This document shows positions 25,610 to 34,457 of a stretch of DNA of 64,000 nucleotides, piece by piece. The stretch spans positions 1-64,000 of the forward strand of contig NZ_JABMCB010000185.1 in the NCBI RefSeq assembly GCF_013359935.1, read 5' to 3'. The stretch is from Paenibacillus xylanilyticus (GTDB lineage Bacteria > Bacillota > Bacilli > Paenibacillales > Paenibacillaceae). Below the pieces are notes generated by a model that ran no database searches, was not told the origin of the DNA, and saw only the letters and a list, made by a program, of their open reading frames with translations. Positions within the stretch are counted from its first letter, which is position 1, and each line of letters begins with the position of its first letter. The translations under genes were made by a program, and so were the position numbers.

Positions 25610-26176
25610 ATGAAGAACGCGGCGAAACAATGGAAATTAAAGATGCTGGGTACCGTTACGCTATTGTTGGGTATCATTGTGCTTACTACATATTTGCTTA
25701 CACCGGCGAATGCCGAGGAAAGTAGCAGTTCCTCACAAGTTTCAGCCAAAGAAACTCAGGCAGTCAATTCAGAAATGTATACAGCCTACGTGGATGAGCT
25801 GCAGCAGGAGAATGGCAAACTGTATTTGGTTTTGGACAAGATCGGATGGTATCAGGGAGAAGAAGCGGATAAAGTATTCGAGCAGCGTAACCCTGATTCA
25901 GGTATAGATGGTGCTCCGGATGGTTACTATATTATCAATGATAGCAAGGAGCAGGAAAAGGTTGAAGTTAGCGCAGATGCCGAAGTGCTGATGCAGCTAT
26001 ATGATCGAGATGGAACGGTACAAGGTACAACCATCCAATGGAATGAGCGGATTGCTCTCAGCAAATTTGAATCGTTATATGAGAACAAAGCCATTTTGGA
26101 TCTGTCGGTTTTTCCTTATCACCTTACTGTGCAAGACGGAAAAATCACAAAAATCGTGCAGCAATATATACCTTAA
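25610..26176 (+). CDS. secreted protein of unknown function
   Basis: A 188-aa exported protein. The signal peptide (about 1-38) has a basic start, a hydrophobic core (LGTVTLLLGIIVLTTYLL) and an ANA-E cleavage site, followed by a Ser-rich linker. The mature domain is rich in beta-strands and acidic residues (YTAYVDELQQENGKLYLVLD, then KIGWYQGEEADKVFEQRNPDS) with no recognised family. AAGGAG at 25593-25598 is 11 bases before ATG 25610; ATG 25601 is too close. It is a single-gene unit. Confidence 0.7.
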   Translation: MKNAAKQWKLKMLGTVTLLLGIIVLTTYLLTPANAEESSSSSQVSAKETQAVNSEMYTAYVDELQQENGKLYLVLDKIGWYQGEEADKVFEQRNPDSGIDGAPDGYYIINDSKEQEKVEVSADAEVLMQLYDRDGTVQGTTIQWNERIALSKFESLYENKAILDLSVFPYHLTVQDGKITKIVQQYIP

Positions 26177-26323
26177 ACATAGATTCTCAAGCATTCTTCC
26201 TGTTCGTCAGAACGGTGGGGAATGCTTTTTGATTATGACAAAATGTGAAAGAAGATTGTAATTCATTGTAGGTACATGTATCATTATTGGAATGGTGTTT
26301 TTACATAGTTCAGGAGGCTCCTC

Positions 26324-27181
26324 ATGCTTAAAGACATGATTGCATTAACGAAGCCTAGACTTCTGCGGCTTAATGTGTTTGCGGTTGCAGTAGGATTCTG
26401 GGTTGCTTCAAAATGGGATATCTCGTGGTTATCCCTGCTGCTGGTCATTATCGGGTCAACTCTTGTCATTGCATCCGCTTGTGTCATCAACAATTACTGG
26501 GATCGTGAATTGGATCAGAAGATGGAACGGACCAAAAAACGGATTGAGTACATTAACCATCTTCGTCCTGGCTTTGTACTCTGGTATGGTATCATTCTGG
26601 GGGTTGCCGGGTTTATCGTGTTATACGTTTGGGTGAATCCCCTCTCAGGCTGGCTTTCACTTCTCGGGTGGTTTGCTTATATCGTCATTTACACGATGTG
26701 GCTGAAGCGCAGTTCCACGTGGAGTACCTCTCTCGGAGGAATAGCAGGTGCGATGCCGCCCGTCATCGGTTACTGTGCGGTCACGAATCAGATCGATATG
26801 GGTGCATGGTTGCTGTTCGCGCTGTTATTTTTATGGCAGCCACCTCACTTCTGGTCACTTGGCATCCGCCGGGTAGAGGAATATCGTGCAGCCGGTTTTC
26901 CGCTTTTGCCTGTGGTAAAAGGGATTAAACGGACCAAGTATCAGATGGTGCCTTATGTTTTCTTACTGCTCCCTGCTGCTTGGCTGTTGTACTACTATGA
27001 CTATGTTGGACTTGTCTTTTTACTGGTGTCGCTGGCTGGTGGGCTGATTTGGTTCATCCATACGCTCAGTGGACTCAAAGCAACGGATGACGACAAATGG
27101 GCCAAAGTCAACTTTTTGATCTCGGTTAATTATCTAATGCTTATATTTATCCTAATGGTTGCAAATACGACCTGGGCATAA
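26324..27181 (+). CDS. ctaB: protoheme IX farnesyltransferase
   Basis: A 285-aa UbiA-superfamily prenyltransferase that makes heme O from heme B and farnesyl diphosphate in the membrane. The Asp-rich motif is NNYWDRELDQKMERTKKR (about 49-66), the second loop is YTMWLKRSSTWSTSLGGIAGAMPPVIGY (about 123-150), and WQPPHFWSLGIRR (about 171-183) is diagnostic for CtaB/CyoE. About nine membrane segments. No cytochrome oxidase genes are adjacent. AGGAGG precedes the ATG. Confidence 0.93.
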   Translation: MLKDMIALTKPRLLRLNVFAVAVGFWVASKWDISWLSLLLVIIGSTLVIASACVINNYWDRELDQKMERTKKRIEYINHLRPGFVLWYGIILGVAGFIVLYVWVNPLSGWLSLLGWFAYIVIYTMWLKRSSTWSTSLGGIAGAMPPVIGYCAVTNQIDMGAWLLFALLFLWQPPHFWSLGIRRVEEYRAAGFPLLPVVKGIKRTKYQMVPYVFLLLPAAWLLYYYDYVGLVFLLVSLAGGLIWFIHTLSGLKATDDDKWAKVNFLISVNYLMLIFILMVANTTWA

Positions 27182-27366
27182 TACGGTCTTGTGCTGACCG
27201 TGCAAGCAAACATTAAATCGTCATTATGGCATATCAAAACAAACATCTTATGGAACGGCGTGTGGACAAGCTGAATGTCACCCGTATAGGACCTGAGGTG
27301 TTTTTTTGCTATACTTAACAGATGTTTTCTATTAATGGAAAAGATTTTGGAAGAGGGTGCAGATTA

Positions 27367-27849
27367 ATGAGTCATCTGGAGCAGGCGATCCTCCTAAGAC
27401 AAGAAGGGAAGATGCAGGAGGCTATTGTGTTATTGCAGGAAATGGCTGAGAACGAACCGGATAACGCACATGTCTCGTACCAGCTGGCCTGGACACACGA
27501 TTCACTTGGATTAGAAAGGGAAGCAGTGCCATACTACGAGGCAGCTCTCCGTCAAGGATTGACTGGGGAAGACAGAGCGGGTGCCATACTTGGACTCGGC
27601 AGCACGTACCGGACTCTGGGGCAGTATGAGCAGGCAAAGATATGGTTAGAAAAGGGGATTAAAGAATTTCCGGAGCATCGGGAATTGGAAGTGTTCTATG
27701 CAATGGTACTCTACAATTTGGGAGAGCATGCGGAAGCCATGAAACGGTTGCTCGTACAGCTGGCAGATACATCGGGTGATGAGGGAATCAACGAATACAG
27801 CAGGGCGATCCGCTTTTATTCGGATCAATTGGATCGGGTGTGGAACTAG
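27367..27849 (+). CDS. tetratricopeptide-repeat protein
   Basis: A 160-aa helical protein with about three TPR units: about 2-34 (EQAILLRQEGKMQEAIVLLQEM), 39-72 (AHVSYQLAWTHDSLGLEREAVPYYEAAL) and 77-112 (AGAILGLGSTYRTLGQYEQAKIWLEKGI), plus a fourth incomplete one. TPRs bind partner proteins; the partner is unknown. Related small TPR proteins are common in Paenibacillus and Bacillus. ATG at 27367 follows a GAGGGTG ribosome site. A coiled-coil membrane protein follows 50 bp later. Confidence 0.85.
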   Translation: MSHLEQAILLRQEGKMQEAIVLLQEMAENEPDNAHVSYQLAWTHDSLGLEREAVPYYEAALRQGLTGEDRAGAILGLGSTYRTLGQYEQAKIWLEKGIKEFPEHRELEVFYAMVLYNLGEHAEAMKRLLVQLADTSGDEGINEYSRAIRFYSDQLDRVWN

Positions 27850-27899
27850 ACATATCGTTTTGAGACGGGTGCCTCAAATTAGGATGAGAGGATGATATC

Positions 27900-28103
27900 A
27901 TGAACTCCAATAATGAACTGGAACAGGTGAAGGAAAGGGTTGAACGGCTTGAACAGAAGCTGGATCTGTTGGCAGGCAGTCTGCAGGGAAATCGACGCTC
28001 ACCTGCAGCTCGGTTTCTGATTGGCTTTGGTGTTGTGTTGGCAGTCCTTTTTATACTCATGATATGCATTGGCGTTGTACAATTTGTAAGTAACGGCAGT
28101 TAA
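27900..28103 (+). CDS. small coiled-coil single-pass membrane protein
   Basis: A 67-aa protein: an N-terminal coiled coil (about 5-29, EQVKERVERLEQKLDLL), a basic linker (GNRRSP), and one membrane segment (about 40-63, FLIGFGVVLAVLFILMICIGVV). A GAGAGGATG-type ribosome site precedes the ATG. It probably shares a transcript with the TPR gene. Function unknown; the layout suits a small membrane scaffold. Confidence 0.6.
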   Translation: MNSNNELEQVKERVERLEQKLDLLAGSLQGNRRSPAARFLIGFGVVLAVLFILMICIGVVQFVSNGS

Positions 28104-28133
28104 AGTTTGGGGGAGGTTCACTCCCCTATTCTA

Positions 28134-28278
28134 ATGGCATATCCGGGTGAGACCATCTATCATTTTACAGAAGAACATATAAGCAAAGTAAAGGTTGAAG
28201 ATACGTCACATGTACAAATTACGCGATACTTTGTTGAATAATCCTGAGCGTTATTTAAAACATCTTTTCGCAGACTAA
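28134..28278 (+). pseudogene. possible frameshifted small gene remnant
   Basis: Two overlapping short frames look like parts of one protein: 28134-28241 (MAYPGETIYHFTEEHISKVK...) and 28210-28278 (MYKLRDTLLNNPERYLKHLF...). They differ by one frame, and the second has a protein-like C-terminus. No convincing ribosome site. It could be a broken copy of a short conserved protein, or a chance frame, lying directly against the end of the LysR gene. Confidence 0.3.
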
Positions 28279-29150
28279 CGGGTAGGAGCCAGCCATTCCT
28301 GAACGGCTTCAATAAACCGGCGGGTGGCTGGAGACAGATTGGCAAGGGAAGGACAGGCCAGGCCTATGGTGCGATAAGGATCTCCGTGGAGCGGAACAAG
28401 AGCAAGCTCAGCCGTATGGCCTTGTAGAACCATCTCCGGCAGGAGGCTAATACCGAGTCCGTTCCGGACCATGGCCATAATGGCCTGATCCTCAGCAACC
28501 TCATAAACCACATTCAGCTTGGCAGCATGCTGGCGAATCAAACGTTCAATTTCATTATCACCGCCCCAACGGGGAAGAATAAAAGGCTGTTCCAGCAGGA
28601 CTTCAAACGTTACAGACGTCTCTTCTGCAAGCGGATGATCTTGGGGCAGGATGCACATCATCCTGTCTTTTTGCAAAGGGATATTTTCAAAAGGCGAAGC
28701 ATCGCCAAGGGATAAAAAACCGAGATCAATGGCTCCTCCTGCCAGCCAGGCTTCAATTTCAGCGTAGTCGCCTTCCCACAGTTTGATCTCAATTCCAGGA
28801 TGGCGCTGGCGAAACTGCTTCAGTATCCCAGGCAGCCATTGGGTCGATACACTGGCAAAGGTTCCTATTCGTACTGTTCCCACCTCAGCTCCCCGAATTA
28901 AGGATATTTCCTGATTCATAAGTTCGTTCCAGCGCAAAATTTCTCGGGTGTAGCCCAGAATTCGCTCCCCCTCAGCGGTAACATGTACGCCTGTGCGACC
29001 TCGATTCAACAATGAGAATCCACAATCCGTCTCCAGACTGGCAATCGCGTGACTGACAGCAGACTGAGTAATATTCAGTGCTTCAGCTGCCTTGGTGAGA
29101 CTCCCATATTCCACGACTGCGTTCAAAATCTCATACTTGACTAATGACAT
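28275..29150 (-). CDS. LysR-family transcriptional regulator
   Basis: A 291-aa regulator. N-terminal winged HTH at about 1-60 (LTKAAEALNITQSAVSHAIASLE), linker helix to about 90, and a LysR substrate-binding domain (about 92-290) with IRIGTFASVSTQWLPGIL, a common start of the effector domain. It is transcribed divergently from an EamA transporter; such pairs usually mean that the regulator controls the transporter. The shared intergenic region holds a palindrome at 29182-29196. Confidence 0.9.
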   Translation of the reverse strand: MSLVKYEILNAVVEYGSLTKAAEALNITQSAVSHAIASLETDCGFSLLNRGRTGVHVTAEGERILGYTREILRWNELMNQEISLIRGAEVGTVRIGTFASVSTQWLPGILKQFRQRHPGIEIKLWEGDYAEIEAWLAGGAIDLGFLSLGDASPFENIPLQKDRMMCILPQDHPLAEETSVTFEVLLEQPFILPRWGGDNEIERLIRQHAAKLNVVYEVAEDQAIMAMVRNGLGISLLPEMVLQGHTAELALVPLHGDPYRTIGLACPSLANLSPATRRFIEAVQEWLAPTR

Positions 29151-29181
29151 ATTTCAATCCGTTCCTTCCGACGATAAATAC

Positions 29182-29196
29182 ATGAATTTATTTCAT
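29182..29196. promoter_or_regulatory. LysR-type operator candidate
   Basis: The perfect palindrome ATGAA-TTTAT-TTCAT has the T-N11-A form of LysR boxes (T29183 to A29195). It lies 32 bp from the LysR start, between lysR and the EamA gene. A TATAAT at 29222-29227 is a plausible -10 box for the EamA gene. Confidence 0.6.
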
Positions 29197-29313
29197 ATTA
29201 ACTATTATAAATATTCATTTTTATAATGCAAAGAGATCGTTTATACTTGCCAAGGCGAGTTGGTTTGTACGGACTCAGCAGAGAACATTACATAGAATGA
29301 AGGTTGAAGCAAC

Positions 29314-30261
29314 GTGGGTAAAGCAAGTGGAAAACAAGTGAATGTTACAAGAAGAGCAGATCTGCAGATGCTGCTCGCAACGGTTATTTGGGGCTCCTCC
29401 TATTTGTTTATGAAGTCGGGTCTGGAATCCTTGCAGGAACTCAATCTGGTCGCTTTCCGCTTCAGTATTGCTTTTATTGCGGCAGCGGTTATTTTCCATC
29501 GCAGACTGTTCCGGATGGACCTGAAGGCACTCGGAGCGGGCACGATTATGGGAACAGCATTATTTGCAGCTTTTGTGTTGATCACCTATGGAGTACAGCA
29601 GACGACAACTTCGCAGGCAGGGTTCCTGATTAGTTTGGCTGTAATCTTTGTCCCGATCTTGAGTACAATCTTACATAGACGTATGCCGGATACCCGGTTG
29701 ATGATTAGCATTATTGTGGCCGTTGCCGGACTTGGCCTGCTTACGCTTCAGCATGAACTAAGCCTGCATACCGGGGATGTACTGTGTATTTTGGCGGCTC
29801 TAACGTATGCCATTTATATTCTGATCGCTGGAAAATACATTCCCAAACATGATCCCTTAACGCTTGGTACCATCCAGCTTGGTGTGGCAGCCCTCTGGGG
29901 GATCGGAGCTACATTCCTGTTCGAAAGCCCTCGCTTGCCGAATAGCCCTGAATCCTGGGTCGCTATTCTTGGACTGGGCGTGTTGTGCAGTGGCCTTGGC
30001 TACATCCTGCAGACGCTGGCTCAGCGGCATGCGTCGCCAACCCGGACCAGTCTTATTTTCTCTCTGGAACCTTTGTTCGCGGCTGCATTCGCATTCAGCT
30101 TCCAGGGCGAATCACTAACGCTGCAAGGATACACTGGAGCCGCGTTGATGTTGATAGGCGTATTAATTACGGAGATCAAATCATGGGACGTCAGGTTTTG
30201 GCGCAGAAAGCGGGCAACGTTATCCACAGAGCTTGGAGAACAAGGGGCTACCGGGGTATAA
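29314..30261 (+). CDS. EamA-family (DMT) transporter
   Basis: A 315-aa drug/metabolite-superfamily transporter with two EamA repeats (about 12-140 and 150-290) and ten membrane segments. Typical sequence: LLATVIWGSSYLFMKSGL, then RFSIAFIAAAV, and a repeat 2 ending in LEPLFAAAFAFSFQGESLTLQGYTGAALML. The substrate is unknown; amino acids or metabolites exported under LysR control are common. GTG start; ribosome site GAAGGTTG. Ends at a terminator. Confidence 0.88.
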   Translation: MGKASGKQVNVTRRADLQMLLATVIWGSSYLFMKSGLESLQELNLVAFRFSIAFIAAAVIFHRRLFRMDLKALGAGTIMGTALFAAFVLITYGVQQTTTSQAGFLISLAVIFVPILSTILHRRMPDTRLMISIIVAVAGLGLLTLQHELSLHTGDVLCILAALTYAIYILIAGKYIPKHDPLTLGTIQLGVAALWGIGATFLFESPRLPNSPESWVAILGLGVLCSGLGYILQTLAQRHASPTRTSLIFSLEPLFAAAFAFSFQGESLTLQGYTGAALMLIGVLITEIKSWDVRFWRRKRATLSTELGEQGATGV

Positions 30262-30274
30262 ATCAGCGGAAATC

Positions 30275-30323
30275 AAAAGAGTTTGGACCTCTCTTTTTTG
30301 AAGAGGGGCCAAACTCTTTTTTA
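30275..30323 (+). terminator. rho-independent terminator
   Basis: AAAAGAGTTTGG pairs with CCAAACTCTTTT, with an inner CCTCT/AGAGG stem, followed by T-rich sequence. Confidence 0.9.
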
Positions 30324-30364
30324 TAGCACATTATGTGTAAATAACCATCAAAGTGGGCTAACAA

Positions 30365-30412
30365 ACAAAACAAAAATGACAACTTGTTTTGTTGATTTCT
30401 GTTTTTTATGCT
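30365..30412 (+). promoter_or_regulatory. lacI-type gene promoter with GTTTTGT operator
   Basis: The inverted repeat ACAAAAC (30365-30371) ... GTTTTGT (30386-30392) covers the -35 box TTGTTT (30384-30389); a 17-bp spacer leads to TATGCT (30407-30412). The same half-sites occur in front of the downstream beta-mannosidase gene, which suggests autorepression and common control. Confidence 0.6.
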
Positions 30413-30440
30413 ACACTGGATGTAATTTAAGGGAGAACGG

Positions 30441-31490
30441 GTGAGTCGTATGGGCAAAAAAGTAACCATGCAGCAAATCGCTGATGCTGCGGGCGTGTCG
30501 AAATTCGCAGTCTCCCGTGCTTTGACGGGAAAACCGGGAGTGAGTGAACAAACCCGGGATATGATTGTGAGAACGGCCGGACAACTTGGGTATTTCAAGG
30601 CTGAACCGAAACGTTATTCTGTGGAGCCGCAGCCTGAACGTGTCAATAAACAATCACATACAGGCACGATTTTGATTTTGTTTCCCAACATTCGGTCCCA
30701 GAATCGCTCTTCGCTGTATTGGGGGCCAGTATTTGATGGCATTTCTGCACGACTTAATGAACAGGGCATGGATATATTAACGTTGACCGAGCCGTCTTCG
30801 GACCGGATGTTCTCTGTCCTCAATCCTGAAGCGATTAGTGGAATTATAACAGTGGGCTCCATCTCAACGCCTATTTTGCTTGAGATTTACAGGCTTCAAA
30901 TTCCGCTTGTGATGGTCGATCACGAAGACCCGGCCATTCACGGGGATACCGTTTTTACAGACAACATGAAGTGTATGAAAGAACTGGTGCTGATGCTCGT
31001 AGGCAAGGGGTACAGACGGTTCCAGTTTGCCGGCCAATTACCTGATGCTGCGAGCTTCAGGGAGCGATGGCTGGGGTACCGGTCGGTACTTGAAGAAATG
31101 CAGCTGCTGGGGACACAACAAGCGGAATTGTTGGGCCCGGATCTGCGGCTTATTCAGAAGGCCATTATTGAGATGCCGATAGCCGATATTCCTGAAGTCA
31201 TTGTCTGTGCCAATGATCACACAGCTGTTAATGTACTGCGCGCATTGCAAAACAGGGGCGTTTCGGTGCCTGAACGCTGTGCGGTAACCGGGTTTGATAA
31301 CACCAGTATGGACGAGCCCATTCTTGCCACGGTTCATATTAATAAGGAGAACCTCGGCATAAGGGCGGTAGATCAATTATTATGGCGTATGGATCATCCA
31401 GATGAACCTTATGAACGCAAGTTGATCTACTCTGAACTGGTTGTTCGTGATGAATATAATGCTGTGCGGGAGCAGCTTGAAGGTGAATAA
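30441..31490 (+). CDS. LacI-family regulator
   Basis: A 349-aa repressor. HTH at about 7-30 (VTMQQIADAAGVSKFAVSRALTGKPGVSE) with the hinge after it, then a periplasmic-binding-like sensor domain (about 65-345) containing GTILILFPNIRSQNRSSLYW and VICANDHTAVNVLRAL. It lies just upstream of a beta-mannosidase, so a mannoside or manno-oligosaccharide effector is inferred. Start is GTG at 30441 (GGGAG 5 bases before); ATG at 30450 is a possible alternative. Ends at a strong terminator, so the mannosidase has its own promoter. Confidence 0.88.
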   Translation: MSRMGKKVTMQQIADAAGVSKFAVSRALTGKPGVSEQTRDMIVRTAGQLGYFKAEPKRYSVEPQPERVNKQSHTGTILILFPNIRSQNRSSLYWGPVFDGISARLNEQGMDILTLTEPSSDRMFSVLNPEAISGIITVGSISTPILLEIYRLQIPLVMVDHEDPAIHGDTVFTDNMKCMKELVLMLVGKGYRRFQFAGQLPDAASFRERWLGYRSVLEEMQLLGTQQAELLGPDLRLIQKAIIEMPIADIPEVIVCANDHTAVNVLRALQNRGVSVPERCAVTGFDNTSMDEPILATVHINKENLGIRAVDQLLWRMDHPDEPYERKLIYSELVVRDEYNAVREQLEGE

Positions 31491-31509
31491 TATATCGAGG
31501 AATGGAAGA

Positions 31510-31544
31510 GACATGAGTGTAGTGAAGCTCATGTCCTTTTTTTT
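31510..31544 (+). terminator. rho-independent terminator of the lacI-type gene
   Basis: GACATGAG pairs with CTCATGTC and is followed by a long T-run. Confidence 0.88.
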
Positions 31545-31644
31545 GTTTTGTTATTTGCTTTTTATTTTGCAAAACAGATTGACTGATACAGGCTTACCGT
31601 GTTAATTTTGTTTTGTGAGTTATTCAATTTTATGATAACAAAAC
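31545..31644 (+). promoter_or_regulatory. mannosidase promoter with repeated GTTTTGT half-sites
   Basis: GTTTTGT occurs at 31545-31551 and 31610-31616, ACAAAAC at 31638-31644, and the palindrome TTTTGCAAAA near 31565-31574. A candidate promoter is TTGACT (31579-31584), 17 bp, TTAATT (31602-31607), with one half-site right after it. These match the half-sites in the LacI-type gene promoter. Confidence 0.5.
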
Positions 31645-31697
31645 CTAACAAATGTCGTTTCACTTCAAAATCACTTCATCGATAAACGGAGGCTGTT

Positions 31698-34244
31698 ATG
31701 AGTAAAATACAATCACAGATTTTTCAGAACTGGACATTCAAGGCTTGTGAGGATCAGGAATGGATGCCGGCTCAGGTACCCGGCTGTGTTCATACGGATC
31801 TGCTGAAACTGGACAAGATTCCGGACCCGTTTTATGGAACTAATGAAAAAGAGGTTCAGTGGATTGACAAGAAGGATTGGGAATACCGTACAGAATTTGA
31901 TGTGAACGAGGATTTGCTGTCCCAGGAACATTTGCAGATAGTTTTTGAAGGTCTCGATACGTATGCAGATGTTTATGTGAATGAACAGCATGTTTTATCT
32001 GCTGACAATATGTTCAGAGTGTGGAGCGTGGATGTAAAGTCGATTGTGAAGAGCAATGATAACGTACTGCGAATCCGTTTTCGGTCCCCGATTCAGGAAG
32101 ATCTGCCTAAGCTGGAGAAGCTCGGCTATGCACTGCCTGCATCCAATGATCAATCTGACGTTGGTGGACTTGGCGACAAAAGAGTAAGTATTTTTGCCCG
32201 AAAAGCACCATATCACTATGGTTGGGATTGGGGTCCTCGCTTCGTGACAAGCGGCATCTGGCGTGAAGCACGTCTGGAAGGCTGGTCTGAAGTGAAAATC
32301 AATGATGTATTTATCCGGCAAAATGAAGTAACCGCTTCCGTGGCTTCACTGACAGCGATCGTAGAAGTAGAGACGGCGAGCCCGATTGAAACGGTGATTC
32401 GGATCGGTACGGACGGTCAGACATGGGAGCAGACTGCAGCCTTGCAATCAGGTGTACAAACGATAGAGATCCCCATTGCCATCGACGCACCGAAGCTGTG
32501 GTGGAGCCGGGGACTTGGTGATCCGCACATGTACTCTTTCGTAACAGAAGTTCTGCAAGGGGAGCAGGTTGTAGCTGATTCAACGGTAAAAACAGGACTT
32601 AGATCCATACGTCTGGTTCGGGACAAAGATGAAGCTGGAGCTTCCTTCTATTTCGAATTAAACGGGGTAGCTGTCTTTGCGAAAGGCGCCAATCATATTC
32701 CGAACGACAGCTTTATCACCGAAATTACAGCTGAGCGTTATCGGCATGAGATTGTTTCCGCAGCCGAGTCCAACATGAACATGCTGCGTGTATGGGGCGG
32801 CGGGATCTATGAAGAAGACGTATTCTATGAATTGTGCGATGAGTATGGCTTGCTGGTATGGCAGGACTTTATGTTTGCCTGCAGCATGTATCCGGGCGAT
32901 GAAGCGTTCCTGAACAGTGTGAAACATGAAGCCATTGATAATGTTAAACGACTGCGCAATCATCCGAGTATCGTACTGTGGTGCGGAAACAACGAAATCG
33001 ATTCTGCATGGGCCCATTACATCGAGGATGGCGGTTGGGGCTGGAAAAAAGATTATAACGCTGAACAACGCGAGAAGATCTGGGCAGATTATGAAGCCAT
33101 TTTCCACGAGCTGCTTCCGGAAGTGGTTGAAGCTTATGCGCCAGGTGTGGATTACTGGCCTTCTTCGCCTCTGGTATCGCTGACAGGTGATGAGAAGCAG
33201 CATGCTCACCCATCCACAGCAGAAGGGGATATTCACTACTGGGGCGTGTGGCACAGCGTTGAACCTTTTGAAAACTACAACGTTCACGTTGGACGGTTCA
33301 TGAGTGAATACGGCTTTCAGTCTTTCCCTGAATACAAATCCGTTCGCAAGTACGCCGAGGAAGAAGATTTGGCACTGGAATCCGAAGTTATGCTGGCACA
33401 CCAAAAGAATGGAGCAGGTAACCGCCTGATCAAGCAGTACATGGATATGTACATGCATGAACCGAAGGATTTCCCATCCTTCCTGTACATGAGTCAGGTA
33501 CTTCAGGCAGAAGCCATGAAAACAGCTATTGAGGCACATCGCCGCCGCAAACCGTTCTGTATGGGGACGCTCTACTGGCAGATGAATGATTGCTGGCCGG
33601 TCGCTTCCTGGGCAGGCATGGACTACTTCGGTAACTGGAAGGCATTGCAATATTACGCCAAACGCAGTTTTAGTGATGTGCTGATCTCTGTAGATGGTAC
33701 GAAGGAAGATGCGACAGATATTTATCTGATCTCGGATCAGTTGCAACCCGTTGAGGGCCGATTGCAGGTACGCCTGATCGGATTCGATGGTACGGTATAT
33801 CGAGAGGAAAAGCATGCAGTCGCACTGGAATCCAATTCCGGTAAACTGGTTCTGTCCTTGAAATCGTCCGACTGGTTGCAAGGTCATGATGCAGCAACAA
33901 CGCTGTTGCGATTGGATCTGAAGCAGGATGGGCATGCAGACATCGTGCAGGAGCACTATTTTGCACCGTCGAAGGATATTGGCTTGAAGAAGGCTGCAAT
34001 CCAGGTGACTGAGGTCCAGGAGAATGATGGCGTATATCTGGTGCTCGAAAGCGATGTTCTTGCTAAACAGGTATGGATTTCGTCAGAGGCAGAAGGCGTG
34101 TTCTCGGATAACTTCTTCGATCTCATTCCAGGCATTCCGGTGAAGGTCCAGTTCACATCCAGAGAAGGATTGCAGAATGCTGGCGCAGCTTCGGAAACGG
34201 GTGCAATTCAGGTTCGTTCGATGGCTGATTTTATCAAATTATAA
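31698..34244 (+). CDS. beta-mannosidase, glycoside hydrolase family 2
   Basis: An 848-aa intracellular (no signal peptide) GH2 enzyme that cuts mannose from the non-reducing end of beta-mannosides. Order: N-terminal sugar-binding domain (about 1-190), immunoglobulin-like domain (about 200-310), TIM barrel (about 315-620) and C-terminal beta domains. The acid/base is E433 in WCGNNEID, and the likely nucleophile is E537 in MSEYGFQSFPE. Residues W-GGGIYEED (about 366-373) belong to the mannosidase-type barrel. The LacI regulator upstream probably represses it. Monocistronic, closed by a terminator. Confidence 0.92.
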   Translation: MSKIQSQIFQNWTFKACEDQEWMPAQVPGCVHTDLLKLDKIPDPFYGTNEKEVQWIDKKDWEYRTEFDVNEDLLSQEHLQIVFEGLDTYADVYVNEQHVLSADNMFRVWSVDVKSIVKSNDNVLRIRFRSPIQEDLPKLEKLGYALPASNDQSDVGGLGDKRVSIFARKAPYHYGWDWGPRFVTSGIWREARLEGWSEVKINDVFIRQNEVTASVASLTAIVEVETASPIETVIRIGTDGQTWEQTAALQSGVQTIEIPIAIDAPKLWWSRGLGDPHMYSFVTEVLQGEQVVADSTVKTGLRSIRLVRDKDEAGASFYFELNGVAVFAKGANHIPNDSFITEITAERYRHEIVSAAESNMNMLRVWGGGIYEEDVFYELCDEYGLLVWQDFMFACSMYPGDEAFLNSVKHEAIDNVKRLRNHPSIVLWCGNNEIDSAWAHYIEDGGWGWKKDYNAEQREKIWADYEAIFHELLPEVVEAYAPGVDYWPSSPLVSLTGDEKQHAHPSTAEGDIHYWGVWHSVEPFENYNVHVGRFMSEYGFQSFPEYKSVRKYAEEEDLALESEVMLAHQKNGAGNRLIKQYMDMYMHEPKDFPSFLYMSQVLQAEAMKTAIEAHRRRKPFCMGTLYWQMNDCWPVASWAGMDYFGNWKALQYYAKRSFSDVLISVDGTKEDATDIYLISDQLQPVEGRLQVRLIGFDGTVYREEKHAVALESNSGKLVLSLKSSDWLQGHDAATTLLRLDLKQDGHADIVQEHYFAPSKDIGLKKAAIQVTEVQENDGVYLVLESDVLAKQVWISSEAEGVFSDNFFDLIPGIPVKVQFTSREGLQNAGAASETGAIQVRSMADFIKL

Positions 34245-34282
34245 TTCCGATTATCAGGTTAAAAGAGAGTCATTTTATATTC

Positions 34283-34332
34283 AAACCGTTGATTCTCCCT
34301 TTGTAGGGAGAATCAACGGTTTTTTATTTTTT
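34283..34332 (+). terminator. rho-independent terminator
   Basis: AAACCGTTGATTCTCCCT pairs with AGGGAGAATCAACGGTTT, followed by TTTTATTTTTT. Confidence 0.93.
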
Positions 34333-34375
34333 CATGTTTAAAAGACTTGTGCTTCTAAGAATCGGACAGATTCGC

Positions 34376-34397
34376 TATAATTGATAATCATTATCAT
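34376..34397 (+). promoter_or_regulatory. Fur box and -10 of the AraC-type gene
   Basis: TATAAT (34376-34381) abuts TTGATAATCATTATCAT (34381-34397), which matches the Fur consensus core TGATAATnATTATCA. This implies iron repression of the gene at 34458. Confidence 0.85.
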
Positions 34398-34457
34398 TTG
34401 TGAGGGCTCACTAGATTGTTTATTGGCTAACACATATAAACGGGAGAGGAAATCAAC

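Noticed and set aside
27280..27310. Possible terminator after ctaB (T-run at 27301-27307)
   Set aside because: The stem is only about four base pairs; the T-run alone is not enough.
28107..28130. GGGGGAG/CTCCCC hairpin after the coiled-coil membrane gene
   Set aside because: No U-tract follows, so terminator function is not supported.
32658..33956. Very long minus-strand frame (432 codons) inside the beta-mannosidase
   Set aside because: It is antisense to a clear GH2 gene and has no ribosome site or domain; it is a shadow caused by codon use.
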